8,114 bases of DNA from contig JAVXEO010000082.1 of NCBI GenBank assembly GCA_036658435.1, forward strand, positions 1 to 8,114, read 5' to 3'. The translations under genes and the position numbers were made by a program. The notes under the pieces were generated by a model. The model worked only from the letters and a program-made list of their open reading frames with translations. It made no database searches and was not told where the DNA came from. The DNA is from DIGJ01 sp036658435 (GTDB lineage Bacteria; Bacillota; Clostridia; Lachnospirales; Lachnospiraceae). Of the stretch, positions 1 through 6,456 are shown in pieces; positions within the stretch are counted from its first letter, which is position 1; every line of letters begins with the position of its first letter.

Positions 1-1
1 T

Positions 2-400
2 GCCATTGTTTTTGGCATGGTTTATAACTTTCTTCCCTTTATGATTCTGCCTCTTTATAATGTTTTAGTTAAAATTGATAAAAATGTAATAGATGCTGCC
101 CATGATTTAGGTGCCAATGGCTTTACAACTTTTTGGAAAGTAATATTTCCACTAAGCCTTCCAGGCGTAATCAGTGGCATTACCATGGTTTTTATTCCTT
201 CCCTTACCACCTTTGTTATTTCTGATTTACTGGGTGGAAGCAAGGTGCTGCTGATTGGCAATGTAATTGAACAAGAGTTTAAGCAAGGCAGCAATTGGAA
301 TGTTGGTTCCGGTCTTTCCTTAGTTCTAATGTTTTTTATTTTAATTAGTATGCTGGTTATGGCGATTTACGATAAAGAAGGGGAGGGCACTGTATTATGA
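2..400 (+). CDS. potB: Spermidine/putrescine ABC transporter permease PotB, 3' part (5' end outside the window)
   Basis: This is an inner-membrane permease subunit of a polyamine importer, one of two channel-forming proteins that pair with PotC and the PotA ATPase. The reading frame is open from base 2 with no stop before it, so the gene enters from the left. The first in-frame ATG (base 17) is internal, not a start. About 132 residues are visible, roughly the C-terminal half of a normal PotB of 270-290 residues. The cytoplasmic EAA loop that docks onto the ATPase is clear at visible residues 31-59, with D-A-A, then D-L-G-A, and a closing L-P-G. Hydrophobic segments lie on both sides of it. 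The stop codon overlaps the potC start (ATGA), so potB and potC should be translationally coupled. The PotB rather than PotC assignment rests mainly on gene order; the family assignment is secure. Confidence 0.9.
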   Translation, partial: AIVFGMVYNFLPFMILPLYNVLVKIDKNVIDAAHDLGANGFTTFWKVIFPLSLPGVISGITMVFIPSLTTFVISDLLGGSKVLLIGNVIEQEFKQGSNWNVGSGLSLVLMFFILISMLVMAIYDKEGEGTVL

Positions 401-1224
401 AAACTTTTTTCAAACGTTTTTACCTGTTTTTTATTTGCTTTCTACTTTATGCACCAATCCTTACTCTTATGGTTTTGTCCTTTAATTCCTCAAAAACCCG
501 GGCAAAATGGGGAGGATTCACTCTGGAATGGTACCAGTCCCTTTTTGCAAATGAGCAGATTATAAGTGCACTCCAGACTACATTACTGATTGCTTTTCTT
601 TCAGCAGTTTTTGCAACTTTACTGGGTACCGCTGCTGCTATTGGAATTCATAGTATGAAAAAAAGAAGCAAAACCATTTGGATGGGTATAACCAATATTC
701 CTATGTTAAATTCAGAGATTGTTACAGGCATCTCTCTTATGCTTTTGTTTTTAGCCCTTGGCACCTTACTTAGTAAAATGACCGGAAAAAATATCAGCCT
801 TTTTGGTTTTACCACCATATTATTGGCACATATTACCTTTAATATTCCCTATGTAGTCCTTAGTGTTTTACCAAAGTTAAAGCAAACCAATATATGTACC
901 TACGAAGCTGCTCTTGATCTTGGTGCTTCCCCTTTATATGCCTATGGAAAAGTTGTCCTTCCAGACATTTTACCAGGTATTTTTTCAGGATTTTTATTAT
1001 CCTTTACCTTATCATTGGACGATTTTATCATTACGCATTTTACAAAAGGTGCCGGTATTGATACTTTATCCACTAAGATTTATACGGAAGTTAAAAAAGG
1101 AATTAAACCGGAAATGTATGCCTTATCAACTCTTCTCTTTCTCTCCGTACTTGCTTTGCTGATTTTAATAAATAAAGCACCAAAGAAAAAGAGAAGCAAC
1201 GAATCCATTGGAGGTAATTCATGA
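397..1224 (+). CDS. potC: Spermidine/putrescine ABC transporter permease PotC
   Basis: This is the second membrane permease of the polyamine importer and forms the translocation pore with PotB. The 275-residue length is normal for PotC. Six hydrophobic segments can be read at about residues 8-28, 58-84, 95-125, 136-160, 188-212 and 240-259. The EAA loop for contact with the ATPase starts at Y169-E170-A171-A172 and includes D174-L175-G176-A177 and a later L-P-G (192-194). The following S-L-D-D-F (206-210) is typical of PotC. The C-terminus is a short basic tail. The start at 397 is supported by a GGGAGGG purine-rich site at 381-387 and by the 4-base overlap with potB. The stop in turn overlaps potD by 4 bases, so expression should be tightly coupled through potB-potC-potD. 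Confidence 0.95.
   Translation: MKTFFKRFYLFFICFLLYAPILTLMVLSFNSSKTRAKWGGFTLEWYQSLFANEQIISALQTTLLIAFLSAVFATLLGTAAAIGIHSMKKRSKTIWMGITNIPMLNSEIVTGISLMLLFLALGTLLSKMTGKNISLFGFTTILLAHITFNIPYVVLSVLPKLKQTNICTYEAALDLGASPLYAYGKVVLPDILPGIFSGFLLSFTLSLDDFIITHFTKGAGIDTLSTKIYTEVKKGIKPEMYALSTLLFLSVLALLILINKAPKKKRSNESIGGNS
1210..1224 (+). promoter_or_regulatory. Ribosome binding site and ATGA overlap coupling potC to potD
   Basis: GGAGGT lies at 1210-1215 inside the last codons of potC, five bases before the potD ATG. The ATG shares four bases with the potC stop (ATGA). The potB/potC junction at 397-400 has the same overlap. This fixes the potD start and suggests translational coupling by terminating ribosomes. 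Confidence 0.8.
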
Positions 1225-2291
1225 AAAAAAAGCAGAATTTTCTTCTTTTCTCTGTTTTATCGGTGATGATTGTTCTTACTTTTACCGCTTGTGGGAATAA
1301 GAACAAAACCGGAGTAAACGGAGAAGTCATTGTTTATAACTGGGGAGAATATATGGATCCTGAAATAAGAGAACAGTTTGAGCAGGAAACAGGAATTAAA
1401 GTTATCTATGACGAATACGAGACCAATGAAATTATGTACCCAAAGATCCAATCGGGTGCCGTTGCTTATGATGTGGTCTGTCCTTCGGATTATATGATTC
1501 AAAGAATGATTGACCATGATTTATTGGCAGAAATTAATTTTAAAAACATTCCAAATATTAAAAATATCAGTCCCATCTACATGGAGCAGTCTAAAGAATT
1601 TGATCCGGAGAATAAATATTCCATTCCCTACTGCTTTGGAACCGTTGGTATTCTCTATAATAAGACTATGGTAAAAGAACCCATCGACAGCTGGTCCGTT
1701 CTCTGGGATGAAAAATATAAAGACAATATTTTGATGCAGAACAGCGTGCGTGACTCTCTTGGCATTGCCTTGAAATATTTAGGCTATTCCTTAAATTCTA
1801 CCAATAAAAAAGAGTTAGAGGAAGCCACACAGCTCTTAGTGAAGCAAAAGCACCTAACGCAAGCCTATGTTATTGATCAGGTTCGGGATAAAATGATTGG
1901 TGAAGAAGCCGCCATTGGGGTTATCTATTCCGGAGAAGCCATCTTTACCCAGAGAGAAAATAAAAACTTAGAATATGTTGTTCCAAAAGAAGGAACCAAT
2001 ATCTGGATTGATTCTTGGGTAATTCCAAAGAATGCACCCAATTTAAAAAACGCAGAAATCTTTATTAATTTTCTCTGTCGTGAGGATATTGCCTTAAAAA
2101 ACTTTAATTATATTACCTACTCTACTCCAAACGAAGGAGCCCGACAGCTTATTGAAGACGAAGAAATAAAAAACAGTCCCATTGCTTTTCCTGATATTTC
2201 ACAACTTAAAAATTCTGAAACCTACCAATTTCTTGGTGATGAAATGGATGCCTATTATAATAAGCTTTGGAAAACCGTTAAATCTCATTAA
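1221..2291 (+). CDS. potD: Polyamine-binding lipoprotein PotD
   Basis: This is the extracellular substrate-binding component of the spermidine/putrescine importer, anchored to the outer face of the membrane. The N-terminus is a lipoprotein signal: K2-K4, a hydrophobic stretch 7-22, and a lipobox ending F-T-A-C with the lipidated cysteine at residue 24. The phenylalanine at -3 is slightly unusual. Binding-pocket motifs of the PotD family are visible: N40-W41-G-E-Y44 near the N-terminus, S89-D90-Y91, R177-D178, Y236-S-G-E239, and W262-I-D264-S-W266. The aromatic and acidic residues of the last motif match those that hold the amine groups in E. coli PotD. Its 356 residues are a normal length. 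A GGAGGT site at 1210-1215 precedes the ATG, which overlaps the potC stop. Spermidine versus putrescine preference cannot be told from sequence alone. Confidence 0.96.
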   Translation: MKKKQNFLLFSVLSVMIVLTFTACGNKNKTGVNGEVIVYNWGEYMDPEIREQFEQETGIKVIYDEYETNEIMYPKIQSGAVAYDVVCPSDYMIQRMIDHDLLAEINFKNIPNIKNISPIYMEQSKEFDPENKYSIPYCFGTVGILYNKTMVKEPIDSWSVLWDEKYKDNILMQNSVRDSLGIALKYLGYSLNSTNKKELEEATQLLVKQKHLTQAYVIDQVRDKMIGEEAAIGVIYSGEAIFTQRENKNLEYVVPKEGTNIWIDSWVIPKNAPNLKNAEIFINFLCREDIALKNFNYITYSTPNEGARQLIEDEEIKNSPIAFPDISQLKNSETYQFLGDEMDAYYNKLWKTVKSH

Positions 2292-2302
2292 GTCTGGCAT
2301 TT

Positions 2303-2335
2303 AAGAAGAAGTGAACTACTTCACTTCTTCTTTTT
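2303..2335 (+). terminator. Intrinsic terminator of the pot operon, overlapping the convergent regulator gene
   Basis: A perfect 13-bp inverted repeat has its left arm at 2303-2315, a 4-base loop at 2316-2319 and its right arm at 2320-2332. Its end merges into a run of five T (2331-2335). It lies 11 bases after the potD stop, as expected for a Rho-independent terminator. The loop and right arm lie inside the minus-strand response-regulator gene and encode its last codons and stop. On the minus strand the hairpin also forms, but it is followed by only a poor T tract, so termination is probably best in the + direction. The stem is A/G-rich and not very GC-rich, so efficiency may be moderate. 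Confidence 0.8.
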
Positions 2336-3095
2336 GCATTTTATTTCGGTATTCATTTGCAGATACGCCCATTATCTTTTTAAAGACTCTGGAAAAATGT
2401 GCCATATCTAAGAATCCAACTTCTTCTGCAATATTGCCAATTCGCAGGGAGGGGTCTTTCAGCAGCTCTACTGCTTTTTGAATTCGTATATTATTTAAAA
2501 TTTCCGAAAAGTTATTTCCTGTATGTTTGTTTAATAATTTGCTTAAATGCCACTGGCTTACATATGTTTTCTCCGCAACTTCCAAAAGTGTTAATTTTTG
2601 CGTATAATTGCTTTCTATATATTTAAGAGCATTTCTTACAATAAAGGAACTGGCTGCTGTTTCTTTTTCCTTTTCTTCCGGCTCCTCTGCTGCCTCTTCT
2701 TTCATTGGGCTTTTTTCTGCTTTACCAAGTTTTTCTGTCATAAACTCCAAGGCTTCCTCTATTTCATCCATATTGGAAGGTTTTAACAAAAAGCGGGTAA
2801 CTCCAAGGCGAATGGCCTGTTGGGCATAATTAAAATCACGGTATCCGGTTAATATAGAAATCATCATATTGGGAAATTCTGATTTTAAACCTGCAATCAT
2901 TTCAAGGCCATTTTGTCCCGGCATTGCAATATCTGAAAATATAAGATCCGGATGATGCTGTCGAATCAAAGCAGCACCTTCTATTCCATCTTCTGCGGTT
3001 GCAATAATTTCACAATTATATTTTTCCCATGGTACCATTCTTGTAAGACCTTCTACTATAATAGGTTCATCATCAATTATAATTACTTTAAACAT
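2316..3095 (-). CDS. YesN-type response regulator (REC domain plus AraC-type DNA-binding domain)
   Basis: This is a cytoplasmic transcription regulator that should be phosphorylated by the kinase encoded two genes upstream. The receiver domain spans about residues 1-122. The acidic pair is D8-D9, the phospho-acceptor is D55 in the segment F-S-D-I-A-M-P-G, and the switch and conserved residues are T83 and K105 (followed by P-S). A charged linker rich in glutamate, lysine and alanine (about 124-148) joins it to an AraC-type double helix-turn-helix at about 152-255. That domain includes the L-x-x-V-A-E stretch near 171-175 and the closing I-A-E-E-V-G-F / F-S-R-V-F-K-K region (222-240). The start is supported by an AGGAGA site 8 bases upstream (3104-3109 on the + strand). 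The gene follows the binding-protein gene by 25 bases in the same operon. Its targets are unknown; autoregulation or a distant transporter operon are the obvious candidates. Confidence 0.93.
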   Translation of the reverse strand: MFKVIIIDDEPIIVEGLTRMVPWEKYNCEIIATAEDGIEGAALIRQHHPDLIFSDIAMPGQNGLEMIAGLKSEFPNMMISILTGYRDFNYAQQAIRLGVTRFLLKPSNMDEIEEALEFMTEKLGKAEKSPMKEEAAEEPEEKEKETAASSFIVRNALKYIESNYTQKLTLLEVAEKTYVSQWHLSKLLNKHTGNNFSEILNNIRIQKAVELLKDPSLRIGNIAEEVGFLDMAHFSRVFKKIMGVSANEYRNKMQKEEVK

Positions 3096-3120
3096 GGCGC
3101 ATCTCTCCTATGTACTGTAT

Positions 3121-4431
3121 TCAACGGTTATTTATCTTTAACATCTTATTAATTCCATCTTTGGCGGATATTTGCCCCAACGCAATGGGAACAATTTGAT
3201 TCTTAAGCTCATTAAATGCCTCCGGTGCAATCCTTGAATCAATGGGACTTACAGGATTTGTGATTCCGGTGGCATAAACCATTCCTGATTTTTGTAATTT
3301 TGTGAATCGCCCCTTTTCCGGAACCGGAACGGAACAAATTCCACTTCCCCCCCAATACTTAATTACCTGTTCGTCACAGGTATTGGCATAAACAAAGTCT
3401 AGGGCTGCTTTTTGTTTTATAGGGTCACCCCATGCTCTCTTGGTGATATAAAATCCGGAAGAAAATCCCTGAATGGCACTTCCTTTTTCCATCTTTGCCC
3501 CTTCCCATTGGGGAAATTCACATACAATCGTATTGCTTTGATCCTTAATTCCATTTAAGTACCAAGAACCCTCCAGCTGCATTGCCGCCTGTTTATTCTG
3601 AAACATTTTTCCTGCCATTTCATTGTCAATAATGGCTGCATCTTCAGAAAAAGCACCGACTTCATATAATTCTTTTATTTTTGACAATCCTTTTATCCAT
3701 GACGCGGGTGCTTCTTCTGGAACGGAAAGGTACTCCTCTTTTGTAGATGCATTCAACAGCAGAGATTCTATCCAGTAATTCGGAATGTCATTTAAGGCTG
3801 CTGCAATGGGAACCACACCATGTTTCTTAAATACTTTAATTGCCTTTAATAATTTGTTCCATGTAGAAGGAAACTCTACATCATAGCGTTCAAATATGTC
3901 CTTATTACAGAACAAGCCTTCCCAGTATCCCGTTGTTGGAACCGCATAATTCACTTTATCTAAAGGTGACTTTGTCTGTTCTAATGCTATGAAAGAAGCA
4001 TTGGCACCAATCCTTGGGTCTTCCTTCTGCATTTCCTCTAAAGTTACAAATTTGTTCGTTTTTAAAATATTGGTTGCACTGGCATCGGTAAAATACTGAA
4101 TGACATCGGGTTCATTGTCCATGACAAAATCGGCTTCCATCTGTACTTTCCAATCATTATCCGACGAAACGGAACTATCGGTAATCGTAACGTTTGGGTG
4201 GCTTTTCGTAAATTCCTCCAAGACCTGGTTGTAGTGTACCGCGTTTGGATCCTCTTCTCCCATCATGGTAACCACACGCAGTACGCAGGCATCTGTTGTT
4301 GTGCCAGAAGATGTGTTCTCTTGAATGGCGATCGCAGATTCTTCTTCCAGCGTTTTTTTGCATCCTTGAAAAAACGGCACTACCAGTAAAAAAATAAGCA
4401 AAAGTGAAATTCCCCTTTTTCCTTCTCTCAT
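3121..4431 (-). CDS. Extracellular solute-binding lipoprotein (family 1, sugar type), embedded in a two-component operon
   Basis: This is a 436-residue lipoprotein that should sit on the outside of the membrane and bind a small solute, most likely a sugar or oligosaccharide. The signal is M-R-E-G-K-R followed by a hydrophobic stretch 8-21 and a lipobox ending F-Q-G-C, with C24 lipidated. A Ser/Thr/Glu-rich tether (about 25-48) leads into a MalE-like fold. Recognisable parts are the N-terminal strand with V-V-T-M-M (53-57), the W-E-G-L-F-C-N-K-D-I-F segment (170-180) typical of family 1 binding proteins, and E-G-S-W (287-290), whose tryptophan often stacks on sugars. The start has a strong GGGAGG site (4438-4443, + strand). 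It lies 34 bases after the kinase gene and 25 before the regulator. No permease or ATPase gene accompanies it, so it may serve in sensing or use a transporter encoded elsewhere. The ligand cannot be named. Confidence 0.9.
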   Translation of the reverse strand: MREGKRGISLLLIFLLVVPFFQGCKKTLEEESAIAIQENTSSGTTTDACVLRVVTMMGEEDPNAVHYNQVLEEFTKSHPNVTITDSSVSSDNDWKVQMEADFVMDNEPDVIQYFTDASATNILKTNKFVTLEEMQKEDPRIGANASFIALEQTKSPLDKVNYAVPTTGYWEGLFCNKDIFERYDVEFPSTWNKLLKAIKVFKKHGVVPIAAALNDIPNYWIESLLLNASTKEEYLSVPEEAPASWIKGLSKIKELYEVGAFSEDAAIIDNEMAGKMFQNKQAAMQLEGSWYLNGIKDQSNTIVCEFPQWEGAKMEKGSAIQGFSSGFYITKRAWGDPIKQKAALDFVYANTCDEQVIKYWGGSGICSVPVPEKGRFTKLQKSGMVYATGITNPVSPIDSRIAPEAFNELKNQIVPIALGQISAKDGINKMLKINNR

Positions 4432-4465
4432 TATAATCCTCCCTGTTTTATCGAATCTTTACCAA

Positions 4466-6244
4466 CTACATTTCTTTTGGTATTTCAATGGTTGCTGCTG
4501 TAATTCCCTCTTCATATGGCTGTATCGTCAATCCATACTCTTCTCCATAAATTAACTTAATTCTTTGATTCACATTTCGAATGCCTAAAGAATTACTCTT
4601 TTCTTTCTCTTTATCAAGAGGCACCTGGCCGTTTAAAAGTCTTTCAATGCGTTCTTCCTCTTCTAACGTCATATTCTTTCCTGTATTGAGAACCTGTAAT
4701 ATCACTCGTTTTCCACGTTCATATACCTTCAGCCAGATGCTTCCTCTTTTTTCCGTATCAATTCCATGTACGACTGCATTTTCCAAAATAGGCTGTAAGA
4801 TCAGTTGGGGAATCTGCGTCTGTAAAAGAGTATCATCAATCTCTTTTATAATTTGCAGTCTCTGTCCAAACCGCATGGATATAATGTAAAAATAGGCATC
4901 TGCGCAGCGAATTTCCTCCGCCAGACTTCCCAGTTTCTTTTTTGAACGGTTCATACTATGATCCAGCAAAGTAGATAAGGCCTCAATCATCTTGGAAACA
5001 TCAATATCCCCTGCCATACGTGCCTGCCAGTTCATCATTTCCAATGTATTATTTAAAAAGTGAGGATTGATTTGGGACTGCAAAGCTAAAATCTGTGCCT
5101 CCTTCCGCTCAATCTCTTCGCGATAGGCATAGTCAAATAAATATTTGATTTGGGATGACATTTCATTAAAAGACATAATTAAATAGGAAAATTCTTCATT
5201 CGCAATGGATTTTGAATTAATATCAACAACGGCTCCTATATTTCCATCTTTGATTTCCATAGAAGCTTTTACAAGAGCTTCCATAGGGTTTGTTACATTT
5301 CTTCGGAAATAGAATAAAAAGAACCAGATAATTGGAATTACTACAAGAAACAATCCAAAAATCAAAGACAGTAATGTCTGCATGCCGGACAGCATTTCCT
5401 GTCTGCTCACAATTAACATGCTGCATAAATTGAAATACTCCTGCTTTCCTATGTAAACAAATCCCATATATTTTTTATCTTTTGGTGTAATGGTATAGCT
5501 TGCCCCAGGTACGTCTTTTACATAGTGCTTTTTAAGTTCCTCCAGCACCGCACGTTTTTCTTCCTGCTGTTCCGTATTTTTTTTATAGATTACAGGCGTA
5601 GTATTATCATTTATAAAAAATACAATGTCATAAAGACTGCTCCCATTTATTTCTCCAATGAGTTTATCCATATCTAAAACAATAACAAGGGTTGCAAATT
5701 TTTCGTATCCGGTTATGGCATAAATATTTCGAAGCAGATAAATCTGTCCATCCATTACTTTTGCTTGAATCTTGGCATGATCCAAATCGGTTACCTGTTG
5801 AAATACTTTTTTTGTATCTTCATTAAAATAACTTAGTTCGCCGCTTCTTTGGGGATATATAGTATCCGGATTATCAATTAAGTAGAAAAAGGCTTCTTTC
5901 ACACGAGAATCGGAAGCAAATTTGTCTGTAATTATATTTTTTCCCTGTTCATAAAAAGTTCCGGAATCTATTTCATTGTCTCTATATTTCAACCAGGATC
6001 TTTCTAATTTTCGTTCATAAAATATATCCTTCGTTAAGTTAATTACTTCATTCATTTTGAAAGACAGAGACATTGCATACATCTTTACCTCTTCTTCCAT
6101 AAGATCTTCGGTTTTTTTTATCATATTATTCTTATATGAAATAGACATTCCTGCAAAAATAATCAGAATTGGTACAATCCAGCAAATACATATCATCAGA
6201 ATGGTTACACCCTTAAATGAAAACAACCTTTTCTTTTTTTTCAC
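4466..6244 (-). CDS. YesM-type membrane sensor histidine kinase
   Basis: This 592-residue kinase should sense an extracellular signal and phosphorylate the co-encoded YesN-type regulator. Membrane segments lie at about 12-33 and 288-312. Between them is a roughly 250-residue extracellular domain of probable Cache type, with a strand like L-V-I-V-L-D-M-D near 186-193. A HAMP-like linker follows (about 313-370). The His_kinase domain has Q-S-Q-I-N-P-H-F, with the phospho-acceptor H395 and an F-L-N-N-T-L variant of the usual F-L-Y-N-T-L. The ATPase domain shows the N-box P485-I-L-E-N489-A and a late G-x-x-N-V segment (554-558). Its G1 box is degenerate (N520-T-G-K-N-M rather than D-N-G-x-G). The start is GTG at 6244: an in-frame TAG (6248-6250) excludes an earlier start, and a GGAG lies 12-13 bases upstream, a rather long spacing. 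It is the first gene of the operon. Confidence 0.93.
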   Translation of the reverse strand: MKKKKRLFSFKGVTILMICICWIVPILIIFAGMSISYKNNMIKKTEDLMEEEVKMYAMSLSFKMNEVINLTKDIFYERKLERSWLKYRDNEIDSGTFYEQGKNIITDKFASDSRVKEAFFYLIDNPDTIYPQRSGELSYFNEDTKKVFQQVTDLDHAKIQAKVMDGQIYLLRNIYAITGYEKFATLVIVLDMDKLIGEINGSSLYDIVFFINDNTTPVIYKKNTEQQEEKRAVLEELKKHYVKDVPGASYTITPKDKKYMGFVYIGKQEYFNLCSMLIVSRQEMLSGMQTLLSLIFGLFLVVIPIIWFFLFYFRRNVTNPMEALVKASMEIKDGNIGAVVDINSKSIANEEFSYLIMSFNEMSSQIKYLFDYAYREEIERKEAQILALQSQINPHFLNNTLEMMNWQARMAGDIDVSKMIEALSTLLDHSMNRSKKKLGSLAEEIRCADAYFYIISMRFGQRLQIIKEIDDTLLQTQIPQLILQPILENAVVHGIDTEKRGSIWLKVYERGKRVILQVLNTGKNMTLEEEERIERLLNGQVPLDKEKEKSNSLGIRNVNQRIKLIYGEEYGLTIQPYEEGITAATIEIPKEM

Positions 6245-6267
6245 TCTATTAACGCTCCACTTCCTAC

Positions 6268-6319
6268 GGTTCCTGTTTTACAGTCACCATTGCTATCTTT
6301 ATTGTAACATAGGTTCCTG
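6268..6319. repeat. Direct repeat of the 8-bp word GGTTCCTG upstream of the kinase gene
   Basis: GGTTCCTG occurs at 6268-6275 and again at 6312-6319, 44 bases apart (about four helical turns). One copy lies between the -10 and -35 of the proposed kinase promoter, the other in its leader. Direct repeats on one face of the helix are the usual layout for AraC-type regulators, so these may be binding sites of the operon's own regulator. The words are short and could be chance. Confidence 0.35.
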
Positions 6320-6329
6320 ATATTTTAAA
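6301..6329 (-). promoter_or_regulatory. Probable sigma-A promoter of the kinase/binding-protein/regulator operon
   Basis: Read on the minus strand, a TTTAAA -35-like element (6324-6329) is followed after 17 bases by TACAAT (6301-6306). TG-T immediately before it makes an extended -10. This matches 4 of 6 and 5 of 6 consensus bases and would leave an untranslated leader of roughly 50 bases before the GTG. An AGGTT/AACCT inverted repeat (6311-6315 and 6328-6332) sits in the spacer and could be an operator. Based on motif matching only. Confidence 0.5.
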
Positions 6330-6371
6330 CCTGTGATTTTTTGCTTTATTTTGTTGATTTTAGGCATTTTA

Positions 6372-6401
6372 TTGCACTGCCTGTTTCATCCATGGTATCA
6401 T
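6372..6401 (+). promoter_or_regulatory. Weak candidate promoter for the acetyltransferase gene
   Basis: TTGCAC (6372-6377) and TATCAT (6396-6401) are separated by 18 bases. The -10 is a 5 of 6 match; the -35 keeps only the TTG. A small inverted repeat, GGTAT (6394-6398) and ATACC (6410-6414), overlaps the -10 and might be an operator. The leader to the chosen ATG would be about 50 bases. Confidence 0.3.
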
Positions 6402-6456
6402 AAGTCAAAATACCTTTTAATTCCAATAGTATAGGATTTTTAGAATGGAGATTTTT

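Larger units (their letters stand above)
6245..6444. promoter_or_regulatory. Divergent intergenic region between the kinase operon and the acetyltransferase gene
   Basis: About 200 bases with no gene, separating two outward-facing transcription units. It contains a good minus-strand promoter candidate, a weak plus-strand candidate, two copies of an 8-bp word and small inverted repeats, each given separately. No hairpin with the character of a terminator or riboswitch was seen in it. Confidence 0.6.

Noticed and set aside
17..19. ATG at base 17 as the start of potB
   Set aside because: The frame stays open to base 2 and the sequence there continues a membrane segment. A protein starting here would lack most PotB transmembrane segments, so this is a window-edge effect and not a truncated gene.
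2399..2829. Open frames on the + strand within the response-regulator gene
   Set aside because: They are antisense shadows of a gene with complete receiver and AraC domains; no ribosome binding sites or recognisable motifs were seen.
2316..6244. The kinase/regulator pair as direct controller of the neighbouring pot operon
   Set aside because: The pot genes are convergent with the kinase operon, their promoter lies outside the window, and the embedded binding protein is of sugar type and not PotD-like. Adjacency alone does not support it.
6245..6444. Riboswitch or T-box leader in front of the kinase or acetyltransferase
   Set aside because: The leaders implied by the promoter candidates are only about 50 bases, with no conserved aptamer-like core and no terminator hairpin.
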